Part shown: in pieces, positions 1-8,502 of the stretch
Numbering within the stretch: position 1 is the first letter of the stretch
Layout of the letters: each line of letters begins with the position of its first letter
DNA from: Rhodospirillales bacterium
Lineage (GTDB): Bacteria > Pseudomonadota > Alphaproteobacteria > Rhodospirillales > WMHbin7
Length of the DNA: 60,662 nt
NCBI GenBank assembly: GCA_016215555.1
Contig: JACRJC010000048.1
Span: 1 to 60,662 of the forward strand
Direction of reading: 5' to 3'
The notes under the pieces: generated by a model
Seen by the model: the letters and a program-made list of their open reading frames with translations, nothing else
The model's database searches: none
What the model was told of the DNA's origin: nothing
Translations under genes and position numbers: made by a program

Positions 1-56
1 AAACCGCAGGTATTGCGCCTCACATAGAAGAAACGGGCCTTCAGGACTTGAATAAG

Positions 57-105
57 CGCCTCACCCTGAGGAAGCCGCGAAGCGGCTGTCTCGAAGGGCG
101 AGGCG
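57..105. repeat. Intergenic palindromic repeat, copy 1
   Basis: The outer arms read CCTCACCCTGAGGA and TCTCGAAGGGCGAGG, and the inner stem is AGCCGC/GCGGCT around GAA. Such GAGG...CTCGAAGG palindromes are common between genes in alphaproteobacteria. No gene is seen in bases 1-228 apart from this repeat and the next one. Confidence 0.6.
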
Positions 106-120
106 CTGCATTTTCCTTGC

Positions 121-165
121 TTTTCCTCATCCTTCGAGACGCTTCGCTCCTCAGGATGAGGAAAA
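121..165. repeat. Intergenic palindromic repeat, copy 2
   Basis: The arms TTTTCCTCATCCT and AGGATGAGGAAAA are perfect inverted repeats around a centre containing CTTCGAGACGCTTCG. It belongs to the same general class as the repeat just upstream. It lies beyond the 3' end of the minus-strand genes and could also act as a weak bidirectional terminator. Confidence 0.6.
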
Positions 166-228
166 AGGGAAGGGTCTGAATTTAAACCGGACAGCCGTGG
201 GTCAAGCCCGGCCATGACGTTTTTCAGG

Positions 229-537
229 CTAAAGAAACCGCAGCGCCCCAGGCAGGGTGAACAGAACCGCCGTTCCCAGCCAGATGTAAAGCGACGTCGA
301 ATCGCTGTCCTGACGGCCAGTGACGCGTTCGAACAATGCCGCCGGAACGCCCGAGAGCAGAATCGACAGCACGCTCACCACCATGGTCGAGCCGATCAGA
401 TGGTATTCCTGCTTCATCTGAAGAATGTCTGGAAACCAGAAGGGCGCCCACATATAGGCGACGATGACGAAGGGCGAAATGAATCCATTGCCCAGGCAAA
501 CCAGCAGAATGCCCATCATCGTATGTTGGCGGCTCAT
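229..537 (-). CDS. Small membrane protein near the symporter locus
   Basis: This 102-aa protein begins MSRQHTMMG and has about three hydrophobic segments (around residues 8-30, 48-66 and 82-98), so it is probably an inner-membrane protein. Its ATG overlaps the stop of the upstream gene (ATGA), which indicates translational coupling. The frame stays open upstream of this ATG, but that part lacks a membrane-protein composition. It lies downstream of a sodium:solute symporter and may be an accessory factor. I do not recognise the family. Confidence 0.6.
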   Translation of the reverse strand: MSRQHTMMGILLVCLGNGFISPFVIVAYMWAPFWFPDILQMKQEYHLIGSTMVVSVLSILLSGVPAALFERVTGRQDSDSTSLYIWLGTAVLFTLPGALRFL

Positions 538-848
538 GGCGACACCATGCGGGGAATCATCTCCAGATTGGCAAAGACCAGATAGGCGACGAAGCGGAAG
601 AGAAAGAACCATACCGCCGTCACCAGAGGCAGCAAGCCGGGGGCGACCGCGCGCGGCGTGATCAGGGCGATGAAGCGGATCGGCCAATCGGTCAGGCGCT
701 CGAACCAGCGCAGAATATAATTTTTCGACGAATCCTTGACGAAGATGGCCAGGATAAATCGGCCCAGACAGGTCCAGGCCACCACGGCCAAGCCGTACAT
801 GACGACCCAGAAGGGCAGGAAATTCAAAAAATAATCGTTGCCTTGCAT
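534..848 (-). CDS. Small membrane protein near the symporter locus
   Basis: This 104-aa protein has a hydrophobic N-terminal segment (about residues 9-36), a short charged loop with the sequence WFERLTDWPIR, and a second hydrophobic half (about 67-92), so it probably spans the membrane two or three times. It shares an ATGA overlap with the next gene. A terminator hairpin separates it from the symporter gene upstream, so it depends on readthrough or on its own unseen promoter. The family is not recognised; association with the symporter is inferred from position only. Confidence 0.6.
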   Translation of the reverse strand: MQGNDYFLNFLPFWVVMYGLAVVAWTCLGRFILAIFVKDSSKNYILRWFERLTDWPIRFIALITPRAVAPGLLPLVTAVWFFLFRFVAYLVFANLEMIPRMVSP

Positions 849-862
849 TCAAAACCCACTCG

Positions 863-891
863 AAAAAAACGGGGCCCCCGAAGGGGCCCCG
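863..891 (-). terminator. Rho-independent terminator of the symporter operon
   Basis: Read on the minus strand, a GC-only stem CGGGGCCCC/GGGGCCCCG with a short loop is followed by a run of seven T. It sits just after the stop codon of the symporter large-subunit gene. Confidence 0.85.
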
Positions 892-912
892 CCAGATTAG
901 CACTTTTTAGGC

Positions 913-2748
913 TTAGTGGTCGATATCCGCGCTGGCATCGGCCAGACGGACATCGCCCTTGGGAACGCGGATACTGTCGATGAAATCCTGCATTTCCTTG
1001 GACGGCGCCGGCGTGACCAGGCTGACCACGTACGTCACGAGGAACGCCGCGGGGATGCCGAACATGCCGCAAGAGATGTTCTTGATGCCGAACCACAAAG
1101 GCATGCCATAGAACTGGGTCATGATGAGGTAGTAGAGGCAGATGCCGAAGCCGGCGATCATGCCCGTGACCGCACCGATATTGCTGGTGCGCTTCCACCA
1201 AATGCCCATGACCAGCGCCGGGAACAGGCCCGAAGCGGCGATCGAGAAGGCCCAGGCAACCATCGCCAGGATGGTCGAGGGCTTCGTGCTCGCCACATAG
1301 GCCGCCACGAGAGCCACGAAGATCAGCAGCACGCGGCTGATGACCAAACGCTTCTTCGTATCGGCCTTGGGGTCGATCATGCGGTAATAGACGTCGTGGC
1401 TGAGCGCATTGGCAATGGCCAGCAACAGTCCATCGGCGGTGGAGAGCGCGGCGGCGAGACCGCCGGCGGCCACCAGGCCCGAAACCACATAAGGCAGACC
1501 GGCGATTTCCGGGGTCGCCAAGACGATGGCGTCCGGCATGATCCTGAATTCCGCCAGTTGCAAGATGCCGTCGGCATTGCCGGCCACACCCTTACAAATG
1601 GCGTAGATCTCGGAGGCATTGGCGGCATCACAGGCGCCGACAAGACCAACCTTGCCCCAGTTCGCAATCCAGGCCGGCAGCGATTCCATGCTGAGGCCAA
1701 CGACGTTCTGGTAGACTTCCAGCTTGGCGAACGCGGCATAGGAAGGCGCCGTGAAGTAAAGCAGGAAGATGAAGAACAAGCTCCAACCCACCGACTGACG
1801 GGCGGCCTTCACCGAAGGGGTGGTGAAGTAGCGCATCAGAATGTGAGGCAGAGAAGCGGTGCCGATCATCAGACACAGGATCAGGGTGAAGAAGTTCATG
1901 GCGTCGGTGAAGTTGGCCTCACCCTTGGCGTTCACAAACGCCATGGCGTGCCCCTTCAGGATGCCCAGTTCCTGTTCCTTGGTGGCGATGATTTCCAACG
2001 CCTGACCATACATCAGCTCGGGGATGGGAACGCCCGTCACCTTTACCGACATCCAGATCACGGGGATCAGGTAGGCGGTGATGAGAATGATGTACTGCGC
2101 CACCTGGGTCCAGGTGACGGCGCGCATGCCGCCCAGCATCGAGCAGACCAGAATGCCGGCCAGACCGACGAACACCGCCATCTCGAACGAGATGCCCAGG
2201 AAGCGGGAAGCGATGATGCCGACGCCGAAGATCTGAGCCACCACGTAAGCGAAAGAGGCCGTGATCAGGACGATCACGCCGACCGTGCGGGCCAGGTTGC
2301 CGCCGAAGCGGGCGCCCAGGAAGTCGGGAACCGTGTACTGGCCGAACTTGCGCAGATACGGGGCCAGCAGGATCGCCACCAGCACGTAACCGCCGGTCCA
2401 ACCCAGCACGAAGGCCAGGCCGTCATAGCCCATCACGTACAGCGTGCCGGCCATGCCGATGAACGAGGCGGCGCTCATCCAGTCGGCGCCCGTCGCCATG
2501 CCGTTGTAGAAGGCGGGAACGACTCGTCCAGCCACGTAATATTCAGACACTTCCGCCGTGCGCGACAGCACGCCGATCAGCGCGTAAACCGCCACCGTCA
2601 GGAAGACGAAGGCATAGCCGATGATGACGTTGGGAACGCCCAACTGTTCAAGAATGGCCAGGGTGATGGTGAAGGCAATGAATCCACCCGTGTAGTAGGT
2701 GTAGATCTTGCCCAGGTTGTCGATAAAGCTCGTGCTTTTGGCAGCCAT
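913..2748 (-). CDS. Sodium:solute symporter, large subunit (VC_2705 subfamily)
   Basis: This 611-aa multi-spanning inner-membrane protein has the features of the sodium:solute symporter family, including a GRVVPAFYNGMATGADWMSAASFIG stretch split across the first helices and a DFLGARFGG motif. The N-terminus lacks a cleavable signal peptide. It is best matched to the VC_2705 branch, whose members pair with a DUF4212 small subunit, as here. Relatives include acetate/propionate-type carriers, but the substrate cannot be read from the sequence. The ATG is preceded by AAAGGAGA nine bases upstream. The gene ends just before a strong terminator. Confidence 0.9.
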   Translation of the reverse strand: MAAKSTSFIDNLGKIYTYYTGGFIAFTITLAILEQLGVPNVIIGYAFVFLTVAVYALIGVLSRTAEVSEYYVAGRVVPAFYNGMATGADWMSAASFIGMAGTLYVMGYDGLAFVLGWTGGYVLVAILLAPYLRKFGQYTVPDFLGARFGGNLARTVGVIVLITASFAYVVAQIFGVGIIASRFLGISFEMAVFVGLAGILVCSMLGGMRAVTWTQVAQYIILITAYLIPVIWMSVKVTGVPIPELMYGQALEIIATKEQELGILKGHAMAFVNAKGEANFTDAMNFFTLILCLMIGTASLPHILMRYFTTPSVKAARQSVGWSLFFIFLLYFTAPSYAAFAKLEVYQNVVGLSMESLPAWIANWGKVGLVGACDAANASEIYAICKGVAGNADGILQLAEFRIMPDAIVLATPEIAGLPYVVSGLVAAGGLAAALSTADGLLLAIANALSHDVYYRMIDPKADTKKRLVISRVLLIFVALVAAYVASTKPSTILAMVAWAFSIAASGLFPALVMGIWWKRTSNIGAVTGMIAGFGICLYYLIMTQFYGMPLWFGIKNISCGMFGIPAAFLVTYVVSLVTPAPSKEMQDFIDSIRVPKGDVRLADASADIDH

Positions 2749-2772
2749 GTGAGGTTGTCTCCTTTAAACGTA

Positions 2773-3036
2773 TCAGTCTTCGGCGACGCCGAATTCCTCG
2801 TCGATGGCGTTCTGGCGCTTGGCGTACCAGAAAATGGCCACAACGAAGGCGATCAGCGAACCCTGGGCGGCCATGTAGAAGCCGAAGGGGAAACCGATGA
2901 TCTTGATTGCGTTCAGGCTGGGGGCAAAAAAATGAACGACGAAGCTGAAGAAAAACCAAATAGCCAGCATCGTCCACATCAACCCCGACGTCTTGGCCCA
3001 GTAGGCCTTGGCTTTTTCGGGCGGTAAATCTGACAT
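2773..3036 (-). CDS. Symporter small subunit (DUF4212)
   Basis: This 87-aa protein has two membrane segments (about residues 20-42 and 48-70) and the conserved beginning AKAYWAKTSGLMW of the DUF4212 family. Members are encoded directly upstream of VC_2705-type symporters and are thought to form a small subunit. I chose the ATG at 3036, which has GGAG nine bases upstream; a GTG seven codons earlier is also open. Its stop lies 24 bases from the large-subunit start, so the two genes form one operon. Confidence 0.88.
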   Translation of the reverse strand: MSDLPPEKAKAYWAKTSGLMWTMLAIWFFFSFVVHFFAPSLNAIKIIGFPFGFYMAAQGSLIAFVVAIFWYAKRQNAIDEEFGVAED

Positions 3037-3337
3037 CTTGAGACGCTCCTTCTCCACTCAAGTTGATTCGATTCGTGATCCCGGACGGCTCTTGAGCGAA
3101 GCCCTGGATCGGTTAAAAGCAATTGTTCAAGTGATCGTTAGCCAGCCAATCGCGCATTTTTCGCGGGCAGACTGGTGGCGTTGATTAGTGTGTTTACCTC
3201 CTCAGTGCGACATTTGTTATCTTTGTTTGTGCCACGTTGATATCACGAGCCACCCCCGTTAACAAGCACTAGAAATCGCCCAACCTTTCGGACATTGTGG
3301 GAAATACCAAGTCCCGCCCGAACTTTAGAGAAACCTC
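3037..3337. promoter_or_regulatory. Divergent intergenic promoter region
   Basis: These 300 bases separate the minus-strand symporter operon from the plus-strand DUF294 operon, so promoters for both must lie here. AT-rich stretches occur near 3205-3240 (ATTTGTTATCTTTGTTTG). I cannot assign a specific activator or repressor site. Confidence 0.45.
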
Positions 3338-3925
3338 ATGTTGTCGCGCATTATGAATTGGCTGTTTCCTCCCCGGGTCGATCGGCCCGAGGCCCTGGAA
3401 ATTTTACTCTCCGTAGAGACGTCGCGGCTGGCTCAGCGCGCCACGACCGGCTTTTGCCATGCCAAGGCCGGCAGCAATGCCGAACTCCTTTTCAAGGAGG
3501 CCGTCTTCCTGGAAGCCCTGGAAACAAGCCGTTGGAGCGCCTTCGCCATGCTGCTGGCCGACCTGACGATGATCGTCGAGGGCTATCTGCGCCCCGATAG
3601 CGACATCGACAAGGAACGGCTGTGGGCCTGGCTGCTGAAGACCCATCACAATATTCTTGCATCGCAGCAAACGATGTATGATTTTACAGAGGCCAAGCGT
3701 GTTTTTTCCGAGCGTTTGGGGCGTGCCAGGCTGGCTCCGCCCGGCCCGGCGGTCGATCAGGTCAGTCTGAGCTGCAAGCCCATTTACGATTCGCTGCCGA
3801 TTCATGAAAGGCTGCGCGGCGACGATTTCGAGGTCATCAGCGGCCTGATCCATTTCGGCGCCGCCACTTTTCGCGAATTGCTTGAGCGGCGCTGCAATCC
3901 TTCGCTTATACTGCGGGGGCTTTAG
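3338..3925 (+). CDS. Conserved hypothetical protein upstream of the CBS/DUF294 protein
   Basis: This 195-aa soluble protein looks mostly helical and has no motif I recognise. It is separated by 21 bases from the CBS/DUF294 gene and points away from the symporter. Symporters of this type are often neighbours of CBS/DUF294 regulators, so a role in the same control circuit is possible, but that is inference from position. The ATG is preceded by TTTAGAG, a weak ribosome binding site. Confidence 0.65.
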   Translation: MLSRIMNWLFPPRVDRPEALEILLSVETSRLAQRATTGFCHAKAGSNAELLFKEAVFLEALETSRWSAFAMLLADLTMIVEGYLRPDSDIDKERLWAWLLKTHHNILASQQTMYDFTEAKRVFSERLGRARLAPPGPAVDQVSLSCKPIYDSLPIHERLRGDDFEVISGLIHFGAATFRELLERRCNPSLILRGL

Positions 3926-3946
3926 AGGTAAGGGGAAAGACGCCAC

Positions 3947-5398
3947 ATGAAACTCGACACCTCGTCCTTGGAACGGATCGACAGCTTTCCCTACCGCCAT
4001 AAGGTGGCCGAGGTGATGAGCGCGCCGGCCGTTACAATCCCTCCGCAGGCGACCCTGGTCGAGGCGGCCCGGGTGATGGCCGAGAAAGGCATCAGCTCGA
4101 TCATGGTCACCGCCTCGGATGACCTGCCGCTGGGCATCGTCACCGAACGCGACGTTCTGCGCGCCGTCGCGCAAACCGGCAGCATCGGCATGCATCAGCC
4201 CCTAAGCGCCGTCATGAGTTCGCCGGTCGCCACGGTCAAGGAAGAAGCCCTGATCTTCGTGGCCCTGGGCCGCATGGACCGTTTGAAGATTCGCCATCTC
4301 GCCGTGGTCGATCGTCAGGGACGCGCCGTCGGCATGGTCTCGGCGCGCTCGCTCTTGAAGTTGCGCGCCGGCTCCGCCCTGGCCCTGGGCGACGAAATCG
4401 CCAGCGCCCCCGACGCTCAGGCCCTGGCCCTGGCCCATGCCAAGGTGCCCTCTCTGGCCAAGGCGCTGCTGGAAGAAGGGGTCGAACCCACCGGCATCGC
4501 CAATGTCGTCAGCACCGTGTTGCGCGACATCACGGCCCGGGCTGCCGAACTGGCCGAGCTGGCCATGGCCGACGACGGCTGGGGCGGCCCCCCCGCCCCC
4601 GGCTGCCTGCTGATTCTGGGCTCGGGCGGGCGCGGCGAATCGCTGTTCAAGGCCGATCAGGACAACGCCATCATCTATGACGGCGGTCCCGACGCCGATC
4701 CCTGGTATGCCGAAATCAGCAGGCGCATTTGCGAGACTTTGGACGAAGCCGGCGTCCCCAAATGCAAGGGCGGCGTCATGTGCGTGAACGCCCAGTGGCG
4801 GCGCAGCGCCGATGGATGGAAGGCCGAGATCGATCGCTGGATGCGCGAAGCCAAAGGCGAAGACGTTCTCAACATCGACATCTTCATCGATTTCAAGCCC
4901 GTCTACGGTACGCAAAGCCTGGCCGATCCCATCCGCAGCCATCTGCTGGAAAAGGCCGGAAAACCCGGCCCCTTCCTGCATCTGCTGGCTTCGTCGGCGG
5001 CCCAGATGCGCCCGCCGCTGGGCCTGTTCGGCCGCATCAAGACCCAGGAAGGCCGCTTCGACATCAAGCTGTCGGGATTGTTGCTGCTGGTGGGGGCCGT
5101 GCGGGTGCTGGCCCTCAAGCACCGTATCGACGCTCAATCGACCCGCGAGCGCCTGGCCCTGCTGGCCAAGGGCGGCCACATGTCCGACGAAGAGGCGAAC
5201 GCCTTTTCGCGCCTGCACGACTTCATGATCGGCTTGCAGATCCGCCAGCAACTGGCGGACATCAAGAACGGGCTGGAACTGTCCAACCGCGTCGATCCCA
5301 AGATCATGAGCCGCGCCGAACGGTCCTATCTGAAAGACGGCTTCACGCGCCTGAACGCGCTGGCCTGGGTCATGCAGAACGCGCTGTCCACGGTTTGA
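3947..5398 (+). CDS. CBS-pair and DUF294 nucleotidyltransferase-like signalling protein
   Basis: This 483-aa protein begins with two CBS domains (about residues 20-140; VAEVMSAPAVTIPP and MSSPVATVKEE mark the two repeats), which usually bind adenine nucleotides. The DUF294 domain follows (about 160-310) with the nucleotidyltransferase signature LGSGGRGESLFKADQDNAI, and a helical DUF294 C-terminal domain completes it. Family members resemble the GlnD uridylyltransferase core. A full cyclic-nucleotide domain, found N-terminally in many relatives, is absent. The start has a strong AAGGGGAAAG site. A role in controlling the divergent symporter is inferred from context. Confidence 0.88.
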   Translation: MKLDTSSLERIDSFPYRHKVAEVMSAPAVTIPPQATLVEAARVMAEKGISSIMVTASDDLPLGIVTERDVLRAVAQTGSIGMHQPLSAVMSSPVATVKEEALIFVALGRMDRLKIRHLAVVDRQGRAVGMVSARSLLKLRAGSALALGDEIASAPDAQALALAHAKVPSLAKALLEEGVEPTGIANVVSTVLRDITARAAELAELAMADDGWGGPPAPGCLLILGSGGRGESLFKADQDNAIIYDGGPDADPWYAEISRRICETLDEAGVPKCKGGVMCVNAQWRRSADGWKAEIDRWMREAKGEDVLNIDIFIDFKPVYGTQSLADPIRSHLLEKAGKPGPFLHLLASSAAQMRPPLGLFGRIKTQEGRFDIKLSGLLLLVGAVRVLALKHRIDAQSTRERLALLAKGGHMSDEEANAFSRLHDFMIGLQIRQQLADIKNGLELSNRVDPKIMSRAERSYLKDGFTRLNALAWVMQNALSTV

Positions 5399-5399
5399 C

Positions 5400-5651
5400 G
5401 TGTCGATGCCGGCCAAGGCGCTGCTCGAGCAAGGACGACAGGCCTGTCTCGACGGCCGGTTCGAGGCGGCGGCCCAACTGTTTCTTGAGGCCTGCGAACG
5501 CGATCCCCTGCTGGACGAAGCGCAAGCCGGGCTGATCGGCGCCCTTGAAGCCCTGGGCGGCCACGATCTGTCGGTGGCCGCCTTGTTCGATATCTTCCCC
5601 GATCTGGCCCAGCCCTTGTTCCAGCTAGACGCGCTGTATCTGCCCGCATGA
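5400..5651 (+). CDS. Small TPR-like protein
   Basis: This 83-aa protein carries one recognisable tetratricopeptide-like repeat (ARQACLDGRFEAAAQLFLEACERDPLLDEA-like spacing, about residues 10-40). Translation probably begins at the GTG at 5400 or the ATG at 5406. It overlaps the next gene by four bases (ATGA), so it is translated together with the membrane glycosyltransferase-like protein. It may act as an adaptor; no partner can be named. Confidence 0.65.
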   Translation: MSMPAKALLEQGRQACLDGRFEAAAQLFLEACERDPLLDEAQAGLIGALEALGGHDLSVAALFDIFPDLAQPLFQLDALYLPA

Positions 5652-7261
5652 CCTTGCACCGGATCTCCCTGCTTTTCTGCCTGGCCTCGCCCGTCTTCTA
5701 CGGATTGGCGGCCATTTTGCTCTTCGGCCAGGACGCCAATTGGGACTTGCGCAACTACCATTACTACAACGCCTTCGCCTTTCTGGAGGGGGGGCGGCCC
5801 GGCGATCTGCTGGCCGCCAACAAGGCCAGCTTCTACAACCCGCTGGTCGATCTGCCCTTTTATCTGGCCGATCGAATTCTGCCCGCCCGCCTGACCGGAT
5901 TCCTGCTGGGCCTGGTTCAAGGATTGAATCTGCCGCTTTTGTTCTTGCTGGCGCGGCGATTGCTGCCCGGTCTTGCGCCTTGGCCGCGAACGCTTTGGGC
6001 CATGGGTCTGGCCCTGGCCGGCATGACCGGCGGCGGCGTGCTGGGCGAAATCGGCGCCGTCTTTTACGACAATATCGTCAGTCTGGGTTTCCTGGGCGCG
6101 CTGTTGCTGGTGGTCGCCCAGCGCCGGACGCTGACCGAGGGCCCCTGGCAATCCGCCCTGCCGCTGGCCGCCCTTTCCGGCCTGATGGTGGGCCTGGCCT
6201 TCGGATTGAAGCAGCCCTGGGTCGTCTATTGCGTCGGCATCTGTTTTGCCCTGCTGTTTCTGGGCGGCAGCCTGCAGCGCCGCTTCCTGCTGTCCTTCTG
6301 CTGCGGGCTGGGCGTGCTGGCAGGCTTCGCCCTGTTTGGCGGCGGCTGGGCCCTGCATCTGGCCGAACTGACCGGCAATCCGCTGTTTCCCTATTTCAAC
6401 AATATTTTCCAGGCGGCCTGGGCTCCGGCCAACGAATTTCGCGACACCACCTTCCTGCCCAGGGACGCTCTCGATTATCTGTTGCGGCCCTTTCAAATTC
6501 TCCTCAATCCCCTGCTGGGCGGCGAGGCGGCGTTTCGCGCCCCCGCCCTGCCCATCGCCTATGCCCTGCTGCCGCTGGCCGGATTAAGCCTCCTATGGCG
6601 GCGCAAGGCTCGGACGATACCGGCGCCCCAGGCCCTGACGGACCGGGACGGCGGCCTTTACCTGATCCTGGTGGCGCTGTTGGCCTATGCGGCTTGGCTG
6701 AAACTGTTCGCCATCTACCGCTATGCCATCGGCATTGAAATGATTTCGCCGTTGCTGATCGTCTTGCTGCTCGACCGCTTAGGCGGCGGCCATGCCTGGA
6801 AGCTGATCGCCCTTGCCGGCGCCTTGGCGGTTTCCATCCTTTACGCCAAACCAGCCGACTGGGTGCGGACCCCATGGACGTCCCGCTATGTCGAGGTCGC
6901 TCCCCCCGCCTTGGAAGCGCCCGAGCGCACGGCCATTTTCTTCGCCTCCGGCGAGCCCACCTCCTATCTGATCCCCTTCTTCCCCAAGGAAGTGCGCTGG
7001 CTGCGCCTGGATAGCGGCTTTCCCGGCCCCCGACCGCCGTCCCAGCCCTTCAACGCCCACCGGCTGGATATTCTAAAGCATCTGGATCGCGATCTTCGGT
7101 TCGTGCTGATTTTGCCCAAGGATCGGGATTTTGCCCAAACCATCCTGGCCCTCTATGGGCTGGATTATGACCCAACGCCTTGTAAAACAGTCACGTCCAA
7201 CCTGATGCCGAGCCCCTATGCCCTGTGCGCCGTCAGGCCCGCCAAGGGTCAAGAACATTGA
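5648..7261 (+). CDS. Multi-pass membrane protein, GT87/GT39-like glycosyltransferase
   Basis: This 537-aa protein has about ten hydrophobic segments and a soluble C-terminal tail of about 120 residues. The first periplasmic loop has GQDANWDLRNYHYYNAFAF, with an acidic residue where polyprenyl-phosphate-sugar-dependent GT-C enzymes keep their catalytic Asp, followed by FYNPLVDLPFYL. This fits the GT87-type family. Donor and acceptor are unknown. It is the last gene of the operon and is followed by a tRNA gene. Confidence 0.72.
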   Translation: MTLHRISLLFCLASPVFYGLAAILLFGQDANWDLRNYHYYNAFAFLEGGRPGDLLAANKASFYNPLVDLPFYLADRILPARLTGFLLGLVQGLNLPLLFLLARRLLPGLAPWPRTLWAMGLALAGMTGGGVLGEIGAVFYDNIVSLGFLGALLLVVAQRRTLTEGPWQSALPLAALSGLMVGLAFGLKQPWVVYCVGICFALLFLGGSLQRRFLLSFCCGLGVLAGFALFGGGWALHLAELTGNPLFPYFNNIFQAAWAPANEFRDTTFLPRDALDYLLRPFQILLNPLLGGEAAFRAPALPIAYALLPLAGLSLLWRRKARTIPAPQALTDRDGGLYLILVALLAYAAWLKLFAIYRYAIGIEMISPLLIVLLLDRLGGGHAWKLIALAGALAVSILYAKPADWVRTPWTSRYVEVAPPALEAPERTAIFFASGEPTSYLIPFFPKEVRWLRLDSGFPGPRPPSQPFNAHRLDILKHLDRDLRFVLILPKDRDFAQTILALYGLDYDPTPCKTVTSNLMPSPYALCAVRPAKGQEH

Positions 7262-7296
7262 CGATTTGCCCTATGTCGGTTAGAAGCAGGCCCCAC

Positions 7297-7389
7297 GGAG
7301 AGATGGCCGAGCGGCTGAAGGCGACGGTTTGCTAAACCGTTGTACGGGGTAAACCCGTACCGAGGGTTCGAATCCCTCTCTCTCCGCCA
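7297..7389 (+). tRNA. tRNA-Ser (GCU anticodon), CCA encoded
   Basis: The acceptor stem GGAGAGA pairs with TCTCTCC, with discriminator G and an encoded CCA. The anticodon loop is TTGCTAA with anticodon GCT, reading AGC/AGU codons. A long variable arm (TGTACGGGGTAAACCCGTACC) and the T-arm GGTTCGAATCC confirm a class II serine tRNA. Confidence 0.97.
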
Positions 7390-7763
7390 TTTTCAGAATC
7401 CAGACATTCTCTAGCCTGCCCGAAGGGGCCTGAAAAGCCCAGCTTTGGCGCGGTTTTTGGGCCTTGGCCGTTGACCTTGGCGGTCCTGCTTGGCCCCGAT
7501 TTCTCCCAAAACCCCTTCTCTCCAGCCCTTTTTCTCCAAAGGCTGTTGACTTCGCTTTGAAGGTACGGGTTTTCGATTTTGTGGAAATTCAGAAGGTTAC
7601 GGGGCGCGAAGCTGTTGACCTTTTCGTGGCGTTAGGCGGGCGCGAAAAGAGTCTGGGGCATAAAATCGCAGTCCGGAGATTAGGCAGCACGGAGCCCCAC
7701 ATCGACATGGCCGTTGGCCTGACATACCATTGATCCCGGCCCCCCCGCCTGAATCGAGGTTTC
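7390..7763. other. Intergenic stretch with no convincing gene
   Basis: This 374-base stretch separates the tRNA from the UPF0149 gene. A short open frame (7464-7733) lacks a ribosome binding site and a plausible protein composition. I see no clear terminator, and no copy of the tRNA 3' end elsewhere in the window, so I do not read it as an attachment site. Confidence 0.5.
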
Positions 7764-8423
<660 letters not shown>

Positions 8424-8502
8424 CGGCGAAATTCCTCATATCAAAATTCAAGGTCTGACCCCGCATACACTGCCAACATGAACAGGCGTTTCCAGCAGAA
8501 CC

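Noticed and set aside
916..3027. A 700-codon open frame opposite the symporter genes
   Set aside because: Its composition (very rich in Arg, His, Asp and Gln) is that of an antisense shadow of a GC-rich membrane protein gene, and the symporter reading is unambiguous.
4202..6496. A 764-codon open frame opposite the CBS/DUF294 and glycosyltransferase-like genes
   Set aside because: Gln/Gly/Ala-rich with no domain; it spans three real genes on the other strand.
7297..7389. tRNA-Ser as prophage attachment site
   Set aside because: The prophage begins over 4 kb away, uses a serine recombinase, and I see no second copy of the tRNA 3' end near the right edge.
7464..7733. 89-codon frame after the tRNA
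   Set aside because: No ribosome binding site and no protein-like pattern.
8445..8470. AAGGTCTGACCCCG, similar to sequences seen at REP/RAYT-type element ends
   Set aside because: Only a single short match without a partner hairpin or transposase nearby.
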